This document shows, piece by piece, positions 56,767 through 64,000 of a stretch of DNA of 64,000 nt. The translations under genes were made by a program, and so were the position numbers. A model generated the notes under the pieces. It was not told the DNA's origin. It did not search any database and saw only the letters and a program-made list of their open reading frames with translations. How positions within the stretch are numbered: position 1 is the stretch's first letter; each line of letters starts with the position of its first letter. The stretch comes from Thecamonas trahens ATCC 50062 (Eukaryota > Apusozoa > Apusomonadida > Apusomonadidae), in NCBI RefSeq assembly GCF_000142905.1, contig NW_013657679.1:330505-394504 (forward strand), read 5' to 3'.

Positions 56767-59304
56767 ATGCGTCGGAGGGTGGCGTCGCAGCAGAGCAGGG
56801 AGCGCCAGCGGCGAGTGGCAAGAGCAGCGGCGCACACGGGCTCGGGCTCGGATTCGGGCTTGGACTCGGGATCGAGCTTGGGCTTGGGCTTGGGCTTGGC
56901 TAGGGGCGGATCGAGCTGCGTGTCGGACGATGGCGAGAGTTGCGAATCTGAATATGAGTACGACACCGGCTCGGAGGACGATGGTTACTCGGAGGAGCTC
57001 ACTGAGGAGGGCGATGGCGGGTACTCGGCGGCAAGGCGGTCGAGGCGCGGCCGATCGCGGGGACCGGCCCGGCCTGGCGGGCTGCTGGTCCATCCTGAGC
57101 CGCATCCCGAGCATGCTCGCCGTAGGCAACGGATTGCACGGGTGAAAGCGGCGCGATTGCGGGCGGAGCGTCGGCGGAGCCGCCCTCGGGTGGCGGCTGG
57201 GCGGCCGCGTTCGATGCGCGGCTTGGTCTCGGTTGCCAAGGACCAAGGCGACGGCTGGTCGAGTGAGAGCAGTAGCGCGAGCGAGCTGACAGCGACAACG
57301 ACAACGATAGCATCGTCAGTCCTTGACTCGAGCGGCTACGGCGGTGGTTCGACGGCTGAGGAGGTCTCGTCGTCGGGCGAGGAGGACAGCTGCAGGAGCG
57401 CGGGCTGGGCGCAGCCGACGCTCGACGTCACGGCTTGGCTCCGTAAGCCAAACGTGCGGACGGTGGCATCGTGCTTTCGCAAGGCCAGCTCATACCGGGT
57501 CCTGCTCTATGCAAGCGAACTCGCGTTTGTGATAGGCGGCGTGGTGTTTGAGGCTGCCAACACGTTCCGCATCGACCGGGTGGCCCCAAACCAGGTCCGA
57601 GTTGTCCTCTTGCCAGGGCTCACACCATCGTCGAAAGCCAAGAGTCTTGTCAGTACGCGGTTGTCGTCGACCTTTGAGTTTGTGGTGCCTGCGGCGTGGG
57701 ACGGGCGGCCGATCCACTATCTCACTCTCCACTTGACCGGGCCGGACGTGGCGACGCGTGTGTATCAGCTGCTGTGGTCGATGCAGTTTGATACCCGCGA
57801 GAAGCGGGGCTTGCTCTCGGTTCCGCTTGCCATCCACTGTGTGAGTTGGAATATGGGCAACGCGGCGCCATCGGTCGGGCGCGGGGCGGTCGGCCCTTTG
57901 CGCGGCAGCTCGTCCGAGAGCAGCAGCGACGGGTCGGACCTTGCGCTGATGCTGCCGCACGATCTGGACGCAGACCTGGTGGTGGTATCGGTGCAAGAGT
58001 GTGCGTTTGCGCTCCGCGACGCCCACGGTGATAAGATCCGAGCGCGGACTCGTGATGCGTGGTACGACACACTCGGCACGCATCTTGGGCCGAGCTACCA
58101 GATTGTAGTGGCCAAGTCGCTGTGGGACATTCGGCTGGTGGTGGCGGTTCGGACAGCGCACCTCAACAAGGTCTCGCACGTGCAGGTGGCCAAGGAGGCA
58201 ACTGGCTTTGCGCATGTTGGAGGCAACAAGGGTGTGGTTTGCGCATATCTGCGATTCCTGGACACGCGGCTCGTCTTTGTCGCTGCCCACTTTGCGGCCG
58301 GTCAGGACAAGGTCAAGGTGCGGAACAGCAACTTTGTGGAGGCTGTTAGTGGGATCAAGGGAGAGATCGGTGGGTGCAAAGCCGAGCGGCGGCTGGAGTT
58401 GGGATCCAAGGCGCACCACACGTTCTGGCTGGGCGATTTTAACTACCGCATCGACGCCAAGCGCAAGGAAGTTGAGGCGCTGGTGGCGGCGCGCAAGTGG
58501 CGAGCGCTGGTCAAGCGCGATCAGCTCACCCACGAGATTGCGCGCGGGCGTGTGTTTGCTCGGGCACGTGAGGGAAAGCTTGCTTTTCCACCGACCTACC
58601 GGTACCTTCGCGGTACATCGGACTTTACCACTCACGGCAAGCCGCCACGGATCCCGTCGTGGACGGACCGTGTGCTCTTTGTCTCACAGCCTCATCTCGT
58701 GGGCGCGGTCCACATCGAAGCGTACGACTCGATTCCGGACGTTGCAACGTCCGATCACAAGCCGGTGATCGCTGCATTTGCAGTCAACGTTCGCATTCCG
58801 TACCTTCCTGTGACAACTTGGCTGGAGCCGCTCGGGCGGCACACGCTTTTGGTGGGTGGCCTGGTTCTCGACGACAATGCTGTGCAGACTGAGTCGAGCT
58901 CGTCCGGCGAGCTGCGTTCGCTGTCGTCGTTTCGGGTCTGGGCCCCGTTTGTCGACTCTGACGCTGCCAGCCGGGTCCATGATGGCAAGCACACGGCAAG
59001 GGTTCAGCTCGCGGCCATCGATCATGAGGAGCTGCAGGCCGAGGTCGTGGTCGTCACGGTTGCGTCGGTTGGCGATGCCGTGGTCCCGCTCCGCAAAGTC
59101 ATGGCGGCATCGTCGGGCCGAACCTCGTTTGAGGCTGCTGTCGAGCGAAACGGTGTTCACGTTGCCCAGCTCCGCGGCATTCTTGCGCTGGTGTGGGAAG
59201 ACTCAGACTCGGGCACAGCCGCCTTTAGCGACGATGGTTCATGGTCCGATGGCGAAGACGAGAGCAGCGGGCATGCGCTCGAGGACTTTGCATCGTCAAG
59301 TTAG
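56767..59304 (+). CDS. Inositol polyphosphate 5-phosphatase
   Basis: 845 residues. The IPPc catalytic domain (about 355-680) has every signature: AIHCVSWNMGNA, VVSVQECAF, HVGGNKGVVCAYLRF (about 486), FWLGDFNYRI (about 553), IPSWTDRVLF (about 631) and ATSDHKPVIAAF (about 662). The enzyme removes the 5-phosphate from phosphoinositides or soluble inositol phosphates. The first 190 residues are disordered, with Gly/Ser/Leu runs, acidic patches and basic RARPG segments. About 220-340 forms a beta-rich region that could be a PH-like lipid-binding domain (inference). The segment after the phosphatase (about 690-820) looks like a C2 or ASH-type beta-sandwich as in OCRL/INPP5B or SHIP. No RhoGAP or SAC domain follows. 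Subfamily left open. Confidence 0.92.
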   Translation: MRRRVASQQSRERQRRVARAAAHTGSGSDSGLDSGSSLGLGLGLARGGSSCVSDDGESCESEYEYDTGSEDDGYSEELTEEGDGGYSAARRSRRGRSRGPARPGGLLVHPEPHPEHARRRQRIARVKAARLRAERRRSRPRVAAGRPRSMRGLVSVAKDQGDGWSSESSSASELTATTTTIASSVLDSSGYGGGSTAEEVSSSGEEDSCRSAGWAQPTLDVTAWLRKPNVRTVASCFRKASSYRVLLYASELAFVIGGVVFEAANTFRIDRVAPNQVRVVLLPGLTPSSKAKSLVSTRLSSTFEFVVPAAWDGRPIHYLTLHLTGPDVATRVYQLLWSMQFDTREKRGLLSVPLAIHCVSWNMGNAAPSVGRGAVGPLRGSSSESSSDGSDLALMLPHDLDADLVVVSVQECAFALRDAHGDKIRARTRDAWYDTLGTHLGPSYQIVVAKSLWDIRLVVAVRTAHLNKVSHVQVAKEATGFAHVGGNKGVVCAYLRFLDTRLVFVAAHFAAGQDKVKVRNSNFVEAVSGIKGEIGGCKAERRLELGSKAHHTFWLGDFNYRIDAKRKEVEALVAARKWRALVKRDQLTHEIARGRVFARAREGKLAFPPTYRYLRGTSDFTTHGKPPRIPSWTDRVLFVSQPHLVGAVHIEAYDSIPDVATSDHKPVIAAFAVNVRIPYLPVTTWLEPLGRHTLLVGGLVLDDNAVQTESSSSGELRSLSSFRVWAPFVDSDAASRVHDGKHTARVQLAAIDHEELQAEVVVVTVASVGDAVVPLRKVMAASSGRTSFEAAVERNGVHVAQLRGILALVWEDSDSGTAAFSDDGSWSDGEDESSGHALEDFASSS

Positions 59305-59624
59305 CAAGCCAATCCCGATCAAGTAGCACAGTAGTGGCGGTAGTTGATGCTTATGAAATGGTCGCGTGCTTGTCTGTGCGTGTGTGAGGCTGATGGTCTG
59401 GCTGCGGCAGTGTGCGGAGGAGTTTGCGGCGAGTTGGGGAGAAAGACAGGGGGGTGGCGACAGGTTCGGTGCGTGTTCCACAAGTTTTGGGCTTATGGCG
59501 CACACGTTGCAACAACCGGTCGTCGTCACCAGGTCCACCCACCCCACACCCACGGAGAAAGGAGGAAGTGTGGTAACCTCTCTCTCACAAGAAGAAAACA
59601 AGGTCGAGGGGGACGGTACGGAGC
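59305..59624. other. Spacer between the 5-phosphatase and the CCR4/Angel-like gene
   Basis: 320 bases between two plus-strand genes. It is mixed sequence with no long homopolymer, repeat or RNA-gene signature that I can see; it must contain the terminator of one gene and the promoter of the next. Confidence 0.5.
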
Positions 59625-60758
59625 ATGGGTGGGTTCTCATCTACACTCCGCGGGAATGACGGCGAGGGACGGGGAGGGCCAAGCGGAGGAAAGGCGGCGG
59701 TGGTGGCGCATGCGTCGGTGGGCAAGCGGCGGTGGGTGCCCAAGATGACGACTCGACCACCGGGTGCCTTCACTGTTGTCTCGTACAACATTCTTGCTGA
59801 TTGCTACATCTCAGAGGGACAGTACCCTTACTGTCCGCCGGCCCTCAAGGGCATCAACGCCCGTCATCACCAGATTATGGCCGAACTCGAGGCGCTCGAC
59901 GGTGACGTGGTGTGCCTGCAAGAGGTGGAGACCGAGTACTTTGACGTGGCGCTCGCGCCGGCGATGGAAGAGCTGGGGTATGCTGGGCGGGCGCTGCGCA
60001 AGACTGGAGATGTGGCAGAGGGGCTGGCGTTCTTCTACAAGACCTCACTGTTCGAGGTGGTGGAGGAGCGCGAGATCTCGCTCAACGAGCTCGCGGCCGA
60101 GGCGTGTGCGGCGATAGATGTCGACCCAGCCAAGGCACGGGTCCTCACCGATAACGTGGCATTGGCCATGTTTGTGAAGGACAAGGCGCGGGGGCTCCCT
60201 TTCTGTGTCACGGTTGTGCACGGGTACTGGAATTGGATGCAGTGCGATGTGCAGACGTTCCACATGGCACTCCTGCTGCAAAAGCTGGCGGTGCTCACCG
60301 AGGAGCGTGAGACGCCGCTGATACTCTGTGGCGACTTTAACCTGCTGCCGACCTCACCGGGCTACGTCCTCCTCGCTACTGGTGAAATCGAAGACGAAGT
60401 CCACGGCGAGGCGCTGGTGAGCGTGAATCCGGTGTTTGTCGGCTCCGAGCGTGGCATGGGCGAGGACAATCCATACCAAATGCTCTTCCGCCTTGCCCGC
60501 GACTATTTCACTCATCCGATCGCCGACCTGCAGTCGGCGTATGCCACTGTTGTCCGCGGTGAACCGGTGACAACCAACTACACCAACACCTTTTCGGGCA
60601 CGCTCGACTACCTGTGGTATCAGTCGTCGCGGATCCGAGCCGAGCGGGTTCGTGCCGTCCCGCTTCCCGACGAGCTTGGTGAGGGATGCCCCAACGCCGA
60701 GTACCCGTCGGACCACCTGGCGATTCAGGCCATGTTCACCCTCCTTCCGCCGCGGTAA
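59625..60758 (+). CDS. CCR4/Angel-like endonuclease-exonuclease-phosphatase family protein
   Basis: 377 residues. The EEP fold is complete: FTVVSYNILADCYI (about 50), DGDVVCLQEVETEYFDVALAP with the Mg2+-binding Glu, FYKTSLFEVVE, LILCGDFNLLPTSPGYVLL, the TFSGTLDYLWYQSS strand and the catalytic YPSDHLAIQA. These are the hallmarks of CCR4 deadenylase, Nocturnin, Angel and PDE12 relatives, which cut poly(A), 2',3'-cyclic or NADP-type phosphate bonds. It lacks the leucine-rich repeats of true CCR4/CNOT6. The N-terminus MGGFSSTLRG fits the N-myristoylation pattern (Gly2, Ser6), suggesting membrane association (inference). Which substrate it uses cannot be told from the sequence. Confidence 0.88.
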   Translation: MGGFSSTLRGNDGEGRGGPSGGKAAVVAHASVGKRRWVPKMTTRPPGAFTVVSYNILADCYISEGQYPYCPPALKGINARHHQIMAELEALDGDVVCLQEVETEYFDVALAPAMEELGYAGRALRKTGDVAEGLAFFYKTSLFEVVEEREISLNELAAEACAAIDVDPAKARVLTDNVALAMFVKDKARGLPFCVTVVHGYWNWMQCDVQTFHMALLLQKLAVLTEERETPLILCGDFNLLPTSPGYVLLATGEIEDEVHGEALVSVNPVFVGSERGMGEDNPYQMLFRLARDYFTHPIADLQSAYATVVRGEPVTTNYTNTFSGTLDYLWYQSSRIRAERVRAVPLPDELGEGCPNAEYPSDHLAIQAMFTLLPPR

Positions 60759-60875
60759 GGTCTCCATGATTGATTGAACGATACGTTGTGTTTACAATGA
60801 TGAAACGCGCTGCATGTGCGGTTGGATTGATAGATGCCGTCCCATTGAGGCAAAGGCCAAGCTGAAGGAAGAGAC

Positions 60876-61280
60876 TCATCCGGTGGGCGACCAGTCGAGC
60901 CACGAGCCCTCGTAGTTGATGGTGTTTGTCCAGCCGGCCTGCTCGGCATAGTTGGCGGCCATTCCAGAACGGGCGCCCGAGCGGCAGTAGAAGATGATCG
61001 GGGTGTCCTTGGGCGGGAGCGGCGGGAGTCCGGCGTCCTCCCAGCTCTCCTCGGATGGATACTCGAAAAGAGGCGGGATGGCATCGAGCGGGACGTTGAC
61101 GGCGTGCGGGATGATGCCCGTGGAAGCCACCTCGTCGGGCGTCCGCACGTCGATGAGGTACACCCCATCCTCGAGCTTGGTCTTGAGCTCGGCCTTGGCA
61201 ATGGACCCAACCATGGCGAGCTGTGGAAGTGTGGAGGTACGGGCTGCTGTTAGAGTGATCTGGTGCGTGAGACGGAGCAT
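60876..61280 (-). CDS. Single-domain rhodanese
   Basis: 134 residues. Rhodanese fold with GVYLIDVRTPDEVASTGIIP, AVNVPLDAIPPLF and the active loop FYCRSGARSGMAA with Cys99, ending in a short NYEGSWLDWSPTG helix. The loop CRSGARS has six residues after the Cys, typical of sulfurtransferases and not of Cdc25 phosphatases. The first 20 residues (MLRLTHQITLTAARTSTLPQ) could be a mitochondrial presequence; an alternative start is Met23. Likely role is sulfur or persulfide transfer. It is convergent with the CCR4/Angel-like gene across 117 bases. Confidence 0.9.
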   Translation of the reverse strand: MLRLTHQITLTAARTSTLPQLAMVGSIAKAELKTKLEDGVYLIDVRTPDEVASTGIIPHAVNVPLDAIPPLFEYPSEESWEDAGLPPLPPKDTPIIFYCRSGARSGMAANYAEQAGWTNTINYEGSWLDWSPTG

Positions 61281-61491
61281 AGACCGTGAGTGCGGTGTGG
61301 TGAAGCGTGGGCTGCGGTAGAGGGGCGGGGATCAAGAGCAGCAGGTGAGCAGGCTGTTGGCAGCGGCAAGGGCCCGGTACTACCACCACTGTGGATCGTT
61401 TGTTGATGTGAGGCCATACACAGAGGTGCGCTTTGGACCGGAAACGGGAAAAAATGCGGTTTGAGGGGAATGGGTATAGGATGGGGTACCA

Positions 61492-63483
61492 TCACCGCTT
61501 CATGCGCTTGACGTACTCGATCATGTTGCCGACGTTGGGGGTGCCGAGGCCGACGGTGGGAGACCATCCGTTGCGGGCGCCGTAGCCAGCGCCATCACAG
61601 CACGGCATCTGGCGGCCCCAGCCGGTGCAGGTGTTGTTGCCAGAGGTGATGATGTTGAAGCACTCGGGGCACTCGTCAGCCATCTTGTAGAGGAGCGGGG
61701 CGACGAATCCGAGCGGGGCGGCGCCAGACTCGACGCGAACCGAGTTGAGGAGCGAGACAATGCCGGAGAAGATGGGCGTCGACGCGCTGGTGCCGCCCTC
61801 GGTGTGCATGTGCGAGCCGGGCTGGCCCCAGTTGGCGAGATAGAAGATGGAGGTGCCCATGGTGGCGATGTCCGGGTAGGCGCGGTTGGAGGCGTTGAAG
61901 AAGCGGGAGTCGGGGCGGAGCGCGGACGAGTCGGCGAGGAACGACTTGACGGCGGCGTCCTGCCACGCAGGGCGGGCGGCATAGTCGGCGAATCCACCGC
62001 CTGAGGTAAAGGCGGCGTTCGGCGACATGGCAACAGCCTCCTTGGTGCCCTGGGAGCAGCGGATCTTGGAGCAGATCGGAGCGTCAGCGGCCGGGGCGTC
62101 GGCGGCGACAGCGGCCGTGCTGGGCTTGGGGAACTTGTCAAGGAGAGCAGTGGAGCCGACCGAGGTGACCCACGGTGAGGAGGCCGGGTAGATGGGAGTA
62201 ACCGGGTTCTGTGAGTTCTGGCACTCGGTGTTGAGATCAGACGGTGCACCCTCGTCCTGAGTGCAGACGATGACGGACTTGCCGGCGGCGGCGAGCTTGG
62301 CGAGCTCGGTGTTGCACCGCTCAACGTAGCCCTGCGAGCTGACGCCGAGCTTGGAGCACGCGGCCTGGCCAATCTGGCACTGCTCGTTGGCCATCCATCC
62401 GTAGGAGAGCGAAGTGACCATGGGCGAGTCGGCGGCCGGGAGGGCGAGGTACTCCTGGGTAAACTCGTAGATCCACTGGTCGACGGAGAAGTACCAGGTC
62501 TGGGCCTGCGACGCCACGCCAAGCATCTGCTCGAGGTCGAGGTTGGTCTCGCCCTGGCAGGAGATGGGCTGGAACCGGGTAGTGTCGCCGATAATCTTGG
62601 AGACGTTGGTGAACTTGACGCCGACGTGAATCTGGAACTGTTCCATGTCGGTGTACGAGAAGCAGTCGACGCCCTGGAACTCGACTGCGGCCTGGGTGAC
62701 CTTGGACGAGGCCTGGGCGTGGTCGGCCGAAATGTTGTACACACGCTGGATGGTCTGCGGCACGACGCGGCCGAGCTGCGGCCAGAAGTCGTTGCCAAAG
62801 GCCGAGTTTGAGTACGTCGACGGCGTGGAGTATGGGTTCTCGCCGGCATCGGCGTCGCCGTCAGCATCGGGAGCGTCACCGGCAAGGAGGGTGGCGCGCG
62901 CCGCGGACGAGCGACGAATGGGAAAGTCGGAGATGCCGGTGATCATGGCAATGTCGTTAGCGAGGTGGGCCGGGACGGACCATTCGCCCACGGCGACGAG
63001 GGCCCCGTCGCCGGTGAGCTCGTGCTCGGCGGCGACGATCGAGGTGTGGAAGACCTGCTCAATGACGGCGACCGGTGCAATGAGGCGGACAGAGTCGAGC
63101 GAACCCGAGACGGCCTTGGCCGGCACGCCCTCCTCGGCGAGCCAGGCGACAACACGGGCGCGGACGTCGGGCGAGGGTGCCACGATGGCGGTGGCCTCGG
63201 CCGGGGTGAGGTATTGGCCGTACTGCGGCGAGTCGGGATCGCTCACGGCAGTGGCCACAGCCTCGAGCTGGGCAATGTTCTGCTGGCGGAGCGCAAAGTG
63301 GATGCGCATCGAGGCAGCAGCAGGTGGCACGCCGTTCAGCCGCCAGTTTGTTGGAAAGGCGTCAGGCGCCCGCGAAAAAACCACTGTCCGCTCCGTAGTC
63401 GAAACAGTAGCAGAAGCAGTGGAAGTAAGGGCGAGAGCAAGAGCGAGAGCGAGAGCAAGCATGAGGGCTTGCGGGGACGTCAT
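61492..63483 (-). CDS. Sedolisin-family serine-carboxyl peptidase (TPP1-like)
   Basis: 663 residues. Signal peptide (ALMLALALALALALTSTASA), then an activation prodomain (about 30-190: MRIHFALRQQN, DPDSPQYGQYLTPAEATAIV, VSGSLDSVRLIAPVAVIEQVF). The mature S53 catalytic domain has Glu312 and Asp316 (GETNLDLEQ), oxyanion Asp410 (CTQDEGAPSD) and Ser566 (GGTSASTPIFSG). The C-terminal region with VGLGTPNVG resembles the Ca2+-binding end of the family. These enzymes act in acidic lysosomes or are secreted; tripeptidyl peptidase activity is inferred from the TPP1-like layout. The mature part is longer than in kumamolisins and contains extra Cys. The next gene upstream is beyond the window. Confidence 0.95.
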   Translation of the reverse strand: MTSPQALMLALALALALALTSTASATVSTTERTVVFSRAPDAFPTNWRLNGVPPAAASMRIHFALRQQNIAQLEAVATAVSDPDSPQYGQYLTPAEATAIVAPSPDVRARVVAWLAEEGVPAKAVSGSLDSVRLIAPVAVIEQVFHTSIVAAEHELTGDGALVAVGEWSVPAHLANDIAMITGISDFPIRRSSAARATLLAGDAPDADGDADAGENPYSTPSTYSNSAFGNDFWPQLGRVVPQTIQRVYNISADHAQASSKVTQAAVEFQGVDCFSYTDMEQFQIHVGVKFTNVSKIIGDTTRFQPISCQGETNLDLEQMLGVASQAQTWYFSVDQWIYEFTQEYLALPAADSPMVTSLSYGWMANEQCQIGQAACSKLGVSSQGYVERCNTELAKLAAAGKSVIVCTQDEGAPSDLNTECQNSQNPVTPIYPASSPWVTSVGSTALLDKFPKPSTAAVAADAPAADAPICSKIRCSQGTKEAVAMSPNAAFTSGGGFADYAARPAWQDAAVKSFLADSSALRPDSRFFNASNRAYPDIATMGTSIFYLANWGQPGSHMHTEGGTSASTPIFSGIVSLLNSVRVESGAAPLGFVAPLLYKMADECPECFNIITSGNNTCTGWGRQMPCCDGAGYGARNGWSPTVGLGTPNVGNMIEYVKRMKR

Positions 63484-64000
63484 CTTGATTTCCTGTTTGG
63501 AAACAGAGGGCGGTGTGGGTAGCCGTGACTAATCAGGGTTGGTGGGAGGGGGGGAGTGGGTGTGGCGGGGGGGGGGAGGCGTCTCGCCCCGTGCCGGCGG
63601 TGGTTGGCACGTGCGATTTGGCTGCCACACGGTACTCTACGGCGAGTGCGAACAAGAGCTGGAGCAGCGGGCGATGATAGGAAATGGGTGAGTAGGATGT
63701 TGGTGGTGATGTGATCTGAATTTGATCGATGGTGTAGCACGTGTACTGTCTTGGTCTTTGGGCTTGTTGTGGGTGAATGGGGATGGGGATGTTGTGCCGG
63801 TGGAGTCCTCTTCCCACGTGATCATGGTCGAAGATGTGTACACGTAAAGCGGTGCGATGATGTGCACGAGTGTAATCATTTGCGGGCGAGTGTATGTGTG
63901 TGTGTTTGAGGGGGGGGTGGGGGGTGAGGGAGTGTGCGATGTAATGATCGAATACAGCTGTGAACAGGTCGTGGTGGCCCCGTGCTCGCCCCCCCCCCCC
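63484..64000. other. Region upstream of the sedolisin gene to the window edge
   Basis: 517 bases without a supported gene. A 10-base G run (63567-63576), GT-rich sequence near 63893-63905 and a terminal 10-base C run (63991-64000) are present. The window ends inside this C run. Confidence 0.5.

Overview
This window is GC-rich nuclear DNA from a eukaryote with a compact genome. It carries unambiguous eukaryotic genes (Raptor, UPF3, Med31, LIN9, PIG-X, COQ3, an HDEL-tailed protein disulfide isomerase) and a few short GT-AG introns of about 83-121 bp. Genes lie on both strands, usually a few tens of bases apart at 3' ends. The mix of DREAM, MTBP, mTORC1, NMD and GPI-anchor genes with very short spacers suggests a free-living unikont-side protist. 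An apusomonad such as Thecamonas trahens is my best guess from gene style, not from a database match.

Layout, left to right. 80-22127 (-): one giant coiled-coil gene of about 7,350 residues that probably runs off the left edge. It shares a 227-bp divergent promoter, with an E2F-like inverted repeat, with an MTBP-like replication-origin factor (22355-24529, +). Next come two coiled-coil proteins of unknown function (24556-26184, -; 26680-28737, +), a BPA1/Vip1-like RRM protein (28936-30002, +), UPF3 (30219-31426, +) overlapping tail to tail with a Sip5-like RING protein (31410-33467, -), nicotinamidase (34055-34776, +), a small coiled-coil protein (34796-35596, -), a six-thioredoxin-domain PDI (36003-38333, +) and LIN9/ALY (38355-39956, -). 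Then PIG-X (40642-41651, +), Raptor (41605-47075, -), COQ3 (47460-48275, -), a half-size ABCA transporter (48824-51427, +), a small helical protein (51489-51986, -), a protein with several CH-like repeats (52424-55630, +), Med31 (55634-56240, -), an inositol polyphosphate 5-phosphatase (56767-59304, +), a CCR4/Angel-like phosphatase-nuclease (59625-60758, +), a rhodanese (60876-61280, -) and a TPP1-like sedolisin (61492-63483, -).

These are mostly housekeeping genes and not one pathway. A cell-cycle theme recurs: LIN9, an MTBP-like factor, and two divergent promoters carrying TTTGGCG-type boxes. Gene models needed two kinds of correction. Real introns occur in the RRM, UPF3, nicotinamidase and Med31 genes, where splicing restores conserved motifs and donors read GTACG or GTATG. 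Separately, one-base reading-frame breaks, all in the same direction and each assignable to a three-base homopolymer, occur in the giant gene (two clear, one probable), Raptor and PIG-X. Runs of nine or more C or G lie in most spacers and in one intron, never in coding sequence.
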